Assembly: GCA_015680685.1 (NCBI GenBank)
Contig: MNCI01023742.1
Coordinates: 919,380-983,379, forward strand
DNA: 64,000 nt
DNA from: Gnetum montanum
Taxonomy: Eukaryota > Streptophyta > Gnetopsida > Gnetales > Gnetaceae
Direction: 5' to 3'
Shown here: positions 44,336 to 56,400 of the stretch, piece by piece
How positions within the stretch are numbered: position 1 is the first letter of the stretch
Layout of the letters: every line of letters starts with the position of its first letter
Notes under the pieces: model-generated
Told to the model about the DNA's origin: nothing
The model's input: the letters and a program-made list of their open reading frames with translations, nothing else
Database searches by the model: none
Made by a program: the position numbers and the translations under genes

Positions 44336-46055
44336 TGTACTGTTCGAAATCGTCGGTGTAAGGCTGGAAGGGAAACAGACACCGAGAGATCGTCGGACAC
44401 GCACAGCTGACCCTGCCTTTGCTTGAGGGCAAGCTGGAAAGGGAATGAAGGTAGAGTGCCTTGGATGGTTTGCACGCAAATCAACCAAGGACTTCCTTGA
44501 GCATAAGCTACGACTAGCACTGGGGTTATCGTAAACAGTGTAAACAGGATGCAAACAACGAGACAAAATGTAAACAGAGCGTATTGAATTATAAATAAAG
44601 CATAAATAGAGCTATATTTGTAAAAAATAGCATAAACAGAACTAAATAATGTAAATGGAAGGCAATAATGAAACTGTATTGTATTGTTTAAACAAGAATG
44701 TGCACCGGTCAAAGTGTAGCTGCACGTATGGATGGCAAGTCAAGCACTAAGCCCTGGGATGATGTTTGAAGTGTTCGGATGCTAGGAGTCAAGTGTGTCT
44801 GAGCGTCCTAGGCTTCTGGTCGATATTTCCAAAGCCACCAACCTTCAAAATTTTCTCTCCTCATTTATGTGAATTGACAGGGTATTTATAAGGATGGGCC
44901 AAACTCGGTCACGGAATCCATGGATGGAATCAACGGCCGAGAGATGAGAGGAAATAGGATCAGGTGACATGTGTTCAATGGACTGTTGTGCTTGGGTTGG
45001 ATGCGTCCTGGCAAGAGTTGGATGTGTGTCGGATAGTTGTGCATGAGTTGGATGTGTGTTGGCAAGCTACGTTATTGACCAGGTACATTGCATTTTACAA
45101 TTCGTGGATTATTCAAGCCCATGAGAGTACATTTAATTTAGACCATGAGGGCCTGACTATCCCACAAATGAAGATTTACAATGAAATGTACAAGGGAAAT
45201 TCGACCCGTCTTGTGTGAAACTTCTTTGTCCTGAGTTTTCTAAAATTTTTTGGGAGTTGCTGATGCTGAGAATTTTCTACCATTTTCTAGAATTTTTTGG
45301 GATTTTCTGGGAGTTGCTGATGCTGAGAATTTTTTGGAATTTTTTGCCATTTTTTGGAATTTTCTAGGATTTTCTGAGAGTTGCTAATGTTAAGAATTTT
45401 CTGGGAGTTGTTGATGTTGAGAATTTTCTGAAATTTTCTAAGAGTTGCTGATGTTGAGAATTTTTTGGAATTTTTTGGAATTTCCTGAGAGTTGCTGATG
45501 CTGAAAATTTTTTGGAATTTTTTGCCATTTTCTAGAATTTTCTGGGAGTTGGTCATGTTGGACTTACGCTGCCAGCGTGACCTGGGCGTCAGTGAAAAAA
45601 ATGAGCATTTTTGGAGCTAAAATCTAAAGTTCTGGAGGCTGAAACTTAGAGAAATCATTAATGGAGCTTGAGGTTGACTTGTCCCTTCAAAATTAGACCA
45701 TTTTGTTGCTATTTTGAGGCTCTAAAAGTTGGTCACACTGTGGTCATGCCCAGCATGGCTGCCCAGTGTGACCTACAGAAACTGTGTAGTCTGGCTTGAA
45801 ATTTGGACTCTTGAATGCTGAGACTTGGAGTGGACATCAGCGGCTCTTGAGGATGGCTTGCACCCTTAGATTTGGACCACTTTTTATTTGATTTTGAAAA
45901 TGTTGGAGTTGCTCACGCCGAGGGTAAGCTAGCTTGACAGTGTGATCAAGCTGGACTTGAGTTTCATGCCTGAGTCAAATTTTGCCTCCTGAATGCTTGA
46001 AAGGGCTTGAGTTGTTCTTGTTTCAAAGTGTTAAGCTAAAATTAGTGGTGTTTCA
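44336..46055 (-). repeat. 3' LTR of element E (1720 bp)
   Basis: In plus orientation it runs from TGTACTGTTCG to GTGGTGTTTCA. It holds TATAAATA on the minus strand (44890-44883) and a tandem array at 45230-45560. Length differs from the other LTR mainly through that array. Confidence 0.9.
45230..45560. repeat. Tandem array in element E 3' LTR
   Basis: Units built from GGGAGTTGCTGATGCTGAG plus AATTTTCTGGAATTTTTTGCCATTTTC are repeated about seven times with varying spacer length. The other LTR has a shorter, differently ordered array. Confidence 0.85.
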
Positions 46056-46075
46056 TTGGTCCCTCTTTGTTGACG
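46056..46075 (-). promoter_or_regulatory. Putative polypurine tract of element E
   Basis: On the minus strand ACAAAGAGGGACCAA directly precedes the 3' LTR. It is purine-rich and in the right place for plus-strand priming. Confidence 0.5.
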
Positions 46076-47901
46076 TTTAGAGGAATATACCCGAGAGGCA
46101 TCAACAAAGAAGTGCAAAACACCATGAATAAACAAGTACCAAACATTATCCTTTGGCCCTTGGCTGGATGTCATCACACCGTTTTCAAAAGTACATGGAA
46201 TTGAGGGAATGTGGTTCAAGATGCAAGGGATTGTAACTGGGGGAAGTCAAGAGTTGATCAAGGGTTATGATTGCTGTCGGGATTGTGGGAAAGTAATGCT
46301 CTCATGCGAATGAGTTGTATTTTGGTCCTTGTCCATAGCCAATGTTCAGCAGACTTGGAGCCAAGACATAGGAAGTGCATTCTTTGGAGAAACGAAACTC
46401 TTATAGAGTGTTTACGAGGCCCGTTGTAAATAGCCAAAGCCACGCGATGATGTGCAACATGGTCTCTTTGGGACACGAGTGTAACTATTTTTCAAGACAA
46501 TTACCTTCTCGCCTGGGGCTTGTATGAGAAGAGCCAACAGTCCATGGTTTACGATGTCAACAGGGTCACGAAGACCTTTTTCATGCATTTTGCTCTTTGA
46601 CCCTTTTGTTTTCTTTTTTTGTTTTTCTTTATTTTTGTTTTCTTTTTTCCTTTCCATTTTTTTTGGTCTTTTTGAAAGAGCTTGCTTTTAGTGCTATGCT
46701 CAAGTTCGAGCGCTTGCATTTTATGTCATGCATTGTGTACTATGTTTTGCGTTGCAACTACTTAGGGAGTTACAGTGTGTAATAGTGTATCAAGAGTGTT
46801 GAGCTGAGTGGAATGCATCTGGGGGTATCACTGAGTAGGACATGATGGGGGAAATAGGGGATGTATTGGGAGTCGGGAATGTACTTATGAATGAATTAAT
46901 TAACCCAGTTATGTGCGTCAGGAAAAATGTGATACCTTGTCATCATGATGAAGTGCATCTATGCACGAACGCCTCAGAGGTGTCATCCTGCAAACACAAC
47001 TCCAAGAAGACAAGAAAACCATAAATGAAATAGTCAACTAAACACTTTAAACAAGGAGATGGAGTCACCATGTGCAATTTTCAAAGCAGACAGAATCATG
47101 AATAGCATCAACTTCATTAGGGTCCATGAGATGAATCATGCAGCAAGTCTTTGTGGAACATGACCAGCCGATTGCAGCGACACATCTTTTCAAATTTTTC
47201 TTGGTCATCGATGATGTCACCAATTTATAGTCTTAGCAGATTGTTGTGGATTAGTTTCACATCATAACCCCTTGGACAATGCTAGTTTAGCATCGTAGCG
47301 AATGGTGCATTGCTAGTTTAGAGTCGTAGCAGACTGTGAAGAGGCAAACTAGTTTATAGTCTTAGTGGACTCTAGGTGCTAGTTTTATGTCATGGCGGAC
47401 AGATGTAGCAGTTTAGTGTCATACCGGACAAAACTCTATGGTATGAGTTTTAAGTCATGATGCCAAGACTATTTTGTGGTATCATTTTTAAGTCATGATG
47501 CCAGGACTGTTCTATGCTAGTTTATAGTCATAGTGGACTGATGCTTACCTTGCATGTGTAAAGTGTGATGTTGCATGCATGGTCATGGTACGTCCCTGCG
47601 AGATCCTACAAAAATCAACTAGGAAGAAAACAACATCAAGCGACACCTACCGTACATAGAGTTAGAATGAAAGAATGAAAGAAAAGCAATGCAAAAAGTG
47701 ATAGTTTTATGCCGTTCTGGGCCGTATGCTAGTTTGAGGCCTTTTCGGGCCATGTGTTTTTGTAGTTTTATGTTTTTATGTTTGATTTTTTTCAAATGCA
47801 ATGTGTAAAATGAGTTGACAAATGTGTAAACAAAGTAAAATGCGTAATCTAGGTGAGCAGGCAAAATGTAAATGCATAGGCTAGTGCAATGTAAACAAAA
47901 G
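46076..47901 (-). other. 3' noncoding region of element E
   Basis: No coding signal is seen. It contains a pyrimidine-rich run in plus orientation (46592-46680), which is a purine-rich tract on the element strand, and a short degenerate repeat array at 47225-47545. Confidence 0.6.
47225..47545. repeat. Short degenerate repeat array in element E
   Basis: About eight to nine copies of a roughly 22-base motif, GCTAGTTTAGAGTCGTAGCGGAC with variants, are spaced about 30-45 bases apart (for example near 47228, 47287, 47318, 47347, 47379, 47410, 47516). Two further copies lie at 49172-49220 inside the gag-protease frame. Confidence 0.7.
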
Positions 47902-50900
47902 TCAAAAATGCATGTTAGAGGGGTAGGCAGAAGGTAGGCAAGCATCAAGCACATTTTCAGCCAAGGGAGAGTCTTGGTCATGTAGTTGCTTCCTAACTAG
48001 GCATGGATTAGGGAGTATGCAAGGTTTAGGGTCCTCTGGGGGGTTGTCGGCTTCAACCACTTGTTCGGGTGTGTTAGCCTTAAGCGTTGCATTGGTTGTC
48101 GTAGGTGTACCATTAAGAAACTCTTCTTCCAAAACTTGCACCATGTCTATGTCGTGGATAGTCGAAGAGGAAACGTTATCACCATGGATGATAACTTGAC
48201 CACCTTCGTATGGAAGGTGGATTTCTTGGTGGATGGGAGAGGAGATGGCCCTTAGTTGAGCTAGCCAAGGCCTGCCTAGAATCATGTTGAAACCTGGCAT
48301 CTCCTCTATGACAGTGAAATATGCACTAGTGGGAAATTGCTCTCCCGCTACAAAGGCTAAGTTGATTGTACCCTTGACTGTGACATGTGATCCATTGAAG
48401 GATTTTAGACATGTGGTTTTGGTTGGCCTAATTTCATCTACCAGGCCTAGCTTGTCAATGACGGAGTACAGGACTACGTTTGTTGCTGCACCATCGTCAA
48501 CATGCACTCTACAGATGGTGCACTATCCAACACAAATGCTAATGGATGGTGGAGCTGTAATGACTTCCCCTCGTTTGGGGTTGACTTTAACTGCATCATC
48601 ATAAGAGGCTAAGGTTGTTGAACCCAATCCTTATGGTGTGAGAGGCAACATTGTTGCACAGATGGATGCCTCATTTGCAGGGATGTCCTCCATAACAGGA
48701 ATGGAGGCTAAGACTTGGGCCAATGATTAGCAGTGAGCAGGTGAGGTCCTCACTAGGTCGTATAAGCTAAATGTTGTATTCTTTTGCTTGAGCATTTGCT
48801 TTACTTGGGTTAGTGCAGCTACGAAGTCCTTGTCATTAGCCATTGTGTTGGCTTTGACTTCCTCTATGAAGCTTGAGAGACAGACCTCTTGGGAGGGGGA
48901 CTTAGGCTTAGCTTGCTTGGGGGTAGGGGCCCCAGTGTTCAGTTGTTGTTTGCTAGTTGTGGCCTTTGCTTTGGCCATGGGAGTTGCGAGGTGCTCATTT
49001 GTCCTCTTGCATTCCCATTTGGTGGGCCTACCTGGGTTGCTAGTGGGGTCAACCCTTGGAGGAGGAGGGATCGAGATGTTGTCCACTGTTGGGCTTTGGG
49101 TAGGTGAGGGACCATCTCGTTGTGGTACTCTTATGACGAAAGGTTGCTTAGCAGTTTTTGTTGCTACATCATGCCAGTTTAATGTCTTAGTAGATGAGTC
49201 ATGCTAGTTTAACATCTTAGTAGAAGAACGTTGTGGAGCCTTAACCACAAAGGGTGTTGTGGATGCCTGGGGTGGCATCTTGATAACAAAGGGAGGCCTC
49301 TTATTTGTGGAGGCTAGGGGAATCCTTACATTACTAGGAGGCACACGGATCACAAAAGATTTTTGCACAGGTTTGGGATTGCCACCTATGCTAATTGAGT
49401 TTATGACATAGGAGGCATCGTCTACGTTGGATTGACTTGCCATGTCAATCACTAGTTGGCCTTGTTTTATCATTCCCTACAAGTCATCTTGCAAGGCATG
49501 ACAGTTTTCTGTACTGTGACTAGCCATTTGATGGTAATGACAGTATTGGTCCAATTTAAAATGTTGTGGGACCGGGGGCTCATTTGGTACTACTAAGGTG
49601 GGGTTCCTTAGTAGCTCGTAGTACCTGTCATGTTTTTGGTGGGTAATCTCCAATACGTGTTTGTGTTGGGTTTTCTTGGCTTTCAAGAGTTGCTCCAATA
49701 GTTGAGAGGGTTGCATCAGTAGTGGTGTATACTTTGAGCAGTCCTTGAATTGAAAGTTGGGACTTGGGGTGGCCACTGCCGATGTAGGTGAGTTGGTGCC
49801 AAAGTTGGTGGCTTTGTTAGCTGGGGCTTTAGGTTGCTTAGCTGTTGGGCCCTAGTTGGTTGCTTTTGTGATTGCGGCTACTATTGCCTCGGTTGTGTTT
49901 TGCTTGCGAGTATGTTGGTTTTTGTAGGCCACATAAGCTGGGTCATTACTTATTTGTGCAACCTCTTCTATGTCTTTAATTTGTACAAATGCCTGACTCA
50001 AAGTACGGGGTTTTAAATAATAAAGTTTTGATTTAATGAAGTCATTTGCAGCTACCTTAAGGATGGTAAGTAAATATGTTTTAGGAACAGGTTCGTGAAG
50101 TTCATTCAGGGTGGCACTCCATCTTTGAATAAATTTTTGTGCTAGCTCTAAAGGTGCTTGTTTAATTTGAATCAAGCTATCTAACGTGGCTTCAGGTTTT
50201 AGATTATATTTGAAAAGGGTGACAAACTGGTGCAAAAAATTCTCCAGAGAAGATATAGAGCTACGGGATAAGGCTCGGTACTAGTCTAAGGCTTTTCCTA
50301 TTAAATACATAGCAAACACATGCAAAATTACATGGGGCCACGCCTGAAGCAAAAGAATTTCGGTTTGGAATGTCACTAGGTGGCCATTTGGGTCTCCCTC
50401 TCCATTGTACTTGGTCAACTAAGGTAACGAGACTCCCTTTGGCAAGGTTAAGGGTGGAACTGAGGGATCAATCGAGTCATCTTGATAGAAGTCTAGTACT
50501 TTGACTTCCTCATTGTTCAAATTTTTAAGGCATTTTAATTCCTTTGCCAAAGAGTGCATCATTTTTTATGTGTCTGCCCATTCTTGGGCGGTAGGCAAAC
50601 TAGTGGATTGAGCATATTGTGGATGATAATGATTTAATTGTTGCATTGGTTGTGGGAAGAGAGGTTTTTGGGCTAACGTTTCTTGTGGTGGGATGGTATT
50701 CGGAACTGAGACTACCAATGGAGCCCATTTCCCAGCCATAAGTTGTGAAGTAATACCCTGAACATGTTGGGTTGGAGTAATCAATGGGGCTCCATGGATT
50801 TGCACCTGAGGTATGTAATGGGTGGATGTGGAAGCTAGTATGACCGATGGCATTCCAATTACTTGAGGTCGAAAGATTGACTCTGCGTTGGTTTGGGGGG

Positions 50901-51546
50901 GAAGTTGTTGGGACTGTGCTTGTGGAGGAATGATGGAAGTAGATGCATCAGAATGAAAATTATTGGGTATGAAGAAGATAGGAATGGAAGTAGGTACCTC
51001 TTGTCAGGAAATTGGTGCTTGAGTGTTTGTAGATGAAGGAGGAAGCACAGTTTCTTCCAGGAAAGGATGGAATAATGGGTTTGTGTAGGCATGGGGACTA
51101 ACAGTATAGTAGGAATCTTCATGTTACGATTGGGCTACAAAATCATCTTCCTCATCTTGAGGCTCTATTGGCGATAGCTGTAAGGCTTGACTTCTAGACA
51201 TAAGAAGCTGGGATATGAGTTTATGATGGTTTTTAGATAGCAGGATTATGTCAAATGCTAAAGGGATGAACTCATGTCCTCCTTTGTGGATAAATTCATA
51301 TTCTTGCTTTGCTTCCCTTTCTATACGGTCGATAGGTAAATTGCCTTGGATTTTGACACAGATGAAGTTATACTATTTAGGTGTAAGAGTCGTATGAGTA
51401 GGGCCTTTACCCTGTAGCCTAAGCGATTGGCGTGTAGGGCCTTGAGGATTTATGTGTTCAATAATGGTTATGGATTCCGTAGCAGTCACAGGGTTTGAAT
51501 TTTCAGCGATTGGTAGTGTTACTGGGTTGATTTGGAAGGATTCCAT
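47902..51546 (-). pseudogene. gag-protease of element E, one frame with about twelve nonsense codons
   Basis: From ATG opposite 51544-51546 to TGA at 47902, about 1214 codons stay in one frame with no frameshift that I can see. It is interrupted by about twelve stops (for example at 50566, 49852, 49477, 49204 and 48727). Regions: Pro/Gln-rich N-terminal part (51546-50570), gag core (50450-49860, including KYNGEGDPNGHL and QAPLELAQKFIQRWSATLNEL), a C-x2-H...H-x4-C box in YCHYHQMASHSTENCHAL (49545-49490), a Lys/Pro-rich linker (49200-48730), and aspartic protease VHVDDGAATNV (about 48510-48475) with ILGRPWLAQL near 48270. Several stops replace Gln or Trp codons. The role is particle formation and self-cleavage, and this copy is dead. 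Confidence 0.85.
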
Positions 51547-51755
51547 GATGAACGTGAGCAGACTAAGCTAGATGAATGGAGTTGAATTGCAAGCAGTTGC
51601 AACGTGACCATGACACAAACACAACGTGACCAAAATAATCAAACTAGATCAATAGGAGCAAGTTTAGCATGAACAACAGGGACAGGAGACTCACAGGGTA
51701 AGATGAAAAAGTTTTAACAGGTAGTGTGATCGACATTTTAACAATGGCAAATTCA

Positions 51756-51774
51756 GGCCCTCCTTCTAGCGCTA
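51756..51774 (-). promoter_or_regulatory. Primer binding site of element E
   Basis: Five bases inside the 5' LTR the minus strand reads TAGCGCTAGAAGGAGGGCC. The form is that of a site complementary to a tRNA 3' end (TGGCGC... in intact sites). It differs from the tRNA-Asp-type site of A. I do not assign the tRNA. Confidence 0.5.
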
Positions 51775-52324
51775 AAAACTGTACTGTTTGAAATCTTTGG
51801 TGTAAGGCTCAAAGGGAAATAGACACCGAGAGATCGTTGGACACGCACAGCTAACCCTGCCTTCGCTTGAGGGCAAGCTAAAAAATGGAACGAAGGTAGA
51901 GTGCCTTGGATGGTTTGCACGCAAATCAACCAAGGACTTCCCCAAGCGTAAGCTACGGCTAGCACTGGGGTTATCGTAAACAGTGTAAACGGGATGCAAA
52001 CAGTGACACAAAATGTAAACAGAGTGTACTGAATTATAAATAAAGCATAAACAGAGCTATATTTGTAAAAAAAAGCTTAAATAGAACTAAACAATGTAAA
52101 TGGAAGGCAATAATGAAATTGTATTGTATTGTTTAAACAAGAATGTGCACCGGTCAAAGCGTAGCTACACGTATGGATGGCAGGTCAAGCACTAAGCCCT
52201 GGGATGATGTCTGAAGTGTTCGGATGCTAGGACTCAAGTGTATCTAAGTGTCCTAGGCTACTGGTCGATACTTCCCAAGCCACCAACCTTCAAAATTTCC
52301 CCTTGTTTATGTGAATTGACAGGG

Positions 52325-52332
52325 TATTTATA
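52325..52332 (-). promoter_or_regulatory. TATA box of element E 5' LTR
   Basis: TATAAATA on the minus strand, conserved in the other LTR at 44883-44890. The tandem array lies upstream of it in the direction of transcription. Confidence 0.65.
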
Positions 52333-52649
52333 GGGATGGGCCAAACTTGGGCACGGAATCCATGGATGGAATCAACGGTTGAGAGATGAGAGGAAACAGG
52401 ATCGGGTGACATGTGTTCAATGGACAATTGTGCTTGGGTTAGATGCATGCTAGTGAGAGTTGGATGTGTGTCGGCAAGCTACGTTCTTGACCAGGTACAT
52501 TGCATTTTACAATTCATGGATTATTCAAGCCCATGAGAGTACATTTAATTTAGACCATGAGGGCCTGACTATCCCACAAATGAAGATTTACAATGAAATG
52601 TATAAGGGAAATTCGACCCGTCTTGCATGAAACTTCTTTGTCCTAAGTT

Positions 52650-52925
52650 TTCTAGAATTTTCTGGGAATTGTTAATGCTAAGAATTTTTTGCCATTTTCT
52701 GGAATTTTCTAGGATTTTCTGGGAGTTGCTGATGCTAAGAATTTTCTGGAATTTTTTGCCATTTTTTGAGAGTTGCTGATGCTAAGAATTTTCTGAAATT
52801 TTCTGCCATTTTCTAGAATTTTCTGGGAGTTGTTGATGCTGAGAATTTTCTAAGAGTTGCTGATGTTGAGAATTTTTTGAGAGTTGCTGATGCTGAAAAT
52901 TTTCTGGAATTTTCTAGCAGTTGGT
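52650..52925. repeat. Tandem array in element E 5' LTR
   Basis: Same GGGAGTTGCTGATGCTGAG and AATTTTCTGGAATTTT modules as at 45230-45560, with a different number and order. Confidence 0.85.
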
Positions 52926-53426
52926 CATGTTGGACTTACGCTGCCAATGTGACCTGGGCATCAGTGAAAAAAATGAGCATTTTTTGAGCTAAAATCTAAA
53001 GTTCTGGAGGTTGAAACTTGGAGAAATCATTAATGGACCTTGAGGATGACTTGTCCCTTCAAATCAGACCATTTTGATGTTGTTTTGAGGCTCTAAAAGT
53101 TGGTCACACTGTGGTCACGCCTAGCATGATTGCCCAGCGTGACCTGCAGAAACTGTGTAATTTGGCTTGAAATTTGGACTCCTGAATGCTGAGACTTGGA
53201 GTGGACATCAACGGCTCTTGAGGATGGCTTGCATCCTCAGATTTGGACCACTTGTTATTTGATTTTGAAAATGTTGGAGTTGCTCATGCCAAGGGTAAGC
53301 TAGCTTGACAGTGTGATCAAGCTGGACTTGAGTTTCATGCCTTAGTCAAATTTTGCCTCCCGAATGCTTGAAAGGGCTTGAGTTGTTCTTGTTTCAAAGT
53401 GTCAAGCTAAAATTAGTGGTGTTTCA

Positions 53427-53431
53427 GTTGA
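53427..53431. repeat. Target-site duplication of element E (right)
   Basis: GTTGA, identical to 44331-44335. Confidence 0.92.
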
Positions 53432-56400
53432 CAACTAATTCTAAAAGCAAAACACTTTGCATGGAACCAACCAATTGAGAGCCTGACAAGTACCTATGTT
53501 GAAAGCATGGATGAACTAGAGAAAGTTCATTACCAACTCTTCAATGATTAATCTAATGACACTTATTAGAAAGAGTTGGAAATCCCTAAAAATTCTAAAC
53601 ACAAGCCCCAAGAGTTGAGATCTCTACTTTCTAGCATGGAGTATGCTTTCTTAAAAAATGGAAAGCTAGTGATAATCAATGTCAATCTTGCTCTTGAATA
53701 AAAAGAGAAGCTATTGAAGTTGGTTAACGAATGGGAAACAACCTTTGCTTGGTCATATCCCAAACTCACTTGGATTAATCTTAGGATATGCTAGCATCAC
53801 ATCTATACTAATCCTTCCATCAAGCCAAAGAGGTAGCTACAGCAGCAGTTGAATCCCAAGTTGAAGTAGGTCTTCAAGGAGAAGATTGAACAACTCCTCA
53901 AGGCAAGGTTCATCTATCCCATTGTAGATAGCTAGTGGGTTAACTTGCTTGTGATCTTGCCAAAGAAAGGTGGTAAGTGGAGGGTTTGTATTAACTTTAT
54001 GCTATTGAACATGGTGACCTACAAAGATCATTTCTCATTGCCATTTATGGACTAGGTGTTGAACACTATCTCTGGAACGTGCTTCTAAAGCTTTCTGGAT
54101 GATTATAGTGGCTATAATCAAATTTAGATGGCACTGGAAGACCAAGCCAAAACTACATTCACAATTTCCTATGAGACTTTTGCATATAGAAAGATGTCTT
54201 TTGGTCTATGCAATGCCCCTGTAACCTTCTAATGCCTTATCATTAGCATTTTTCAATAGCAGATTGGTAGTTGGGTGGAGGTCTTCATAGATGACTTCTC
54301 CACCTATGGGGCTACATTTGAGTAAGCCTTGGATTACCTTGAGTAAGTGATTAAAAGGTGTGTGGAGACTAACCTTTGGCTCAATTGACAAAAGAGCCAC
54401 CTGATGGTCCAAGAGGACATTGTGTTGGGGCATCGAATCTCAAAAGTAGGGATTGAGGTGGATGCTGAAAAGATTAGGGGCATTCAAGGAATTACGTGCC
54501 AACCGAAAATCGTTAAAGATGTTCAATTATTCCTTGGTCACATTGGCTACTACCAGTGATTCATAGAGGATTTCTCTAAGATCATTAAACTATTGGTTGA
54601 GCTGACAAAGAAAGATGCTTTATTCGTATGGACTAAGAAATGTGAAAAGACATTCCAGCAAATCAAAGAAAAGCTTGTAGAAACTCCAATTCTATAAGTA
54701 CCTAACTTGTCCTGATTGTTTCACATCATAATGGACACATCAAACTATGTCTTTGGAGTCATGCTCATGTAGTTGGATGATCAGAAACATCCATACTACA
54801 TCCACTACATGAGCAAAAGCATTATGGGTACATAGCTTAACTACAACACAACAAAGAAAGAGCTAATGACAATGGTGTATGCCTTGAAAAAATTTAGGCA
54901 CTATGTGCTTGGATAAAAGGTCTTTATGCACATAGACCATAGTGCAATCCACTTCTTGATGAACAAACCAATGGTGAGCCCTCATATCATACTATGGCTT
55001 TTGATCTTGGAGGAATTCGATCTTACAATGGTAGATCGAAAAAAAATTGAGAATTTGGTTGTCGATCAGTTGTCTTGGTTGAGATGGGACAACAAAGAGG
55101 AGGAGAGTCCACTTTCTAATCAATTTTCTGATGAACTCCTCTTTGTTGGTGCAACAAATGAACAATTGCCTATTGAACCTAAGTGGTACAATGACATTCT
55201 TACTTTTCTTCTCACATAGGAGATGCCACAAGAGTTGGACCACAAGAAGAAACAACAATTTCTTCATTAGGACAAACGCTTCATGGAGATTAATGAACAC
55301 CTTTACAAGGTAAGTGATGATGGCCTAGTTTATTGGGGTGTTCCTAATGTTGACTAACTACACGTTCTCCAAGATGCTCATGAGGGCCCTTGTGGGGGCC
55401 ATTATGTTAGGAGATGCATGGCTATTAAGATCTTAATGGCAGGGTATTATTGGACAACACTCTTCAAGGACACTCACCACTTTGTTTACTTTTGTAAATG
55501 CTGCCAACGTGATGGTGGAATAATAGCTTATATGGAGAGTCCTCAGTAGTGGATCCAACTACTAGAATCCCTTGACGTTTGGGGCATAGACTTCATGGGT
55601 CCCATCACACACATGTCAAATGAAAAGATGTACATCATAGTTACTATTGACTATTGTATGAAATGGGTAGAAGTAGTAGGCATCACCAACTATACATCCT
55701 CTATAGCTATTTGGGTTGTACAACAGAATGTTGTAAATAGGTTTGGGGTGCCATGTGCATTGATTTCTAATAATGGTAGTCACTTTACAAGCACTACCTT
55801 TCAAAAGCTTATGCAATTCTTGGGGTAGAGCATAAATTAACAACACCCTACTACTCCTAAGCTAATGGTTAAGCTAAAGTTACAAATAGGAACATCACTA
55901 AGATCTTAACTAGAATAATTACCAAATATAGGAGAGATTGGAACACAAAACTTAACAATGCCCTTTAGGCTTACCGCTCAACATGAAAACTCCCTATAGG
56001 CTATTCTCCCTATGAGCTAGTGTATGAAAAATCACCAACACTTCTTATTCAATCTAAGCTTTGTACACTTTTAATAGCCTATGATCTTGACTTCGACCTT
56101 AGTCTAGCATAGAAAGAAAGATTGATCAACCTTAATGTGCTAGATGAGAATAGATTAGTCGCCTTGTTTTTGAATGAAGTGCACAAGGCATTCAACAAAT
56201 AATGCCATGACCTCAAAATAAGGAAAGTAAAATTTCATCTAAAAGATAAGATCCTTTGTTGGAACCCCACACACGTGTCACAATAGACCAAGTTCCAAAC
56301 ATTATGGGAAGGGCCTTACATCATTTATTAAACTTTTCCTTCTCAGGCCATGTTGATCAAAAAATTTGAAAGCCCAAACAAGAAGCAATTGGTCAACATG

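Larger units (their letters stand above)
44336..53426 (-). mobile_element. Element E: Tat/Ogre-like gag-protease LTR retrotransposon nested in D
   Basis: LTRs of 1647 bp (5', 51780-53426) and 1720 bp (3', 44336-46055) are flanked by a perfect GTTGA duplication. On the minus strand the order is LTR, primer site, a gag-protease frame (51546-47902), about 1.85 kb without coding, a purine-rich tract, LTR. No reverse transcriptase or integrase is present, so it too is non-autonomous. The gag zinc-finger-like box and the protease resemble the Tat/Ogre branch, not the Athila-like proteins of A-D, so this is an independent lineage. LTR identity is about 94-95 percent by eye in the first 400 bases, so it is younger than D. 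Confidence 0.9.
51780..53426 (-). repeat. 5' LTR of element E (1647 bp)
   Basis: It matches 44336-46055 from end to end. TATAAATA on the minus strand at 52332-52325. Its tandem array is at 52650-52925. Confidence 0.9.

Noticed and set aside
46592-46680. Purine-rich tract on the element E strand as a central polypurine tract
   Set aside because: It is long and low in complexity, sits about 540 bp from the LTR, and no similar tract is kept in A-D. Simple-sequence expansion explains it.
48788-49207. Plus-strand frame of 139 codons inside element E
   Set aside because: It is antisense to the gag-protease linker frame, which has the real family motifs on the minus strand. There is no motif in the plus frame.
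54281-54300. Endogenous pararetrovirus instead of an LTR retrotransposon for element D
   Set aside because: It has LTRs, a 5-bp target duplication, a tRNA-Asp-type primer site and integrase after RNase H, all features of Ty3/gypsy elements. No movement-protein region was seen.
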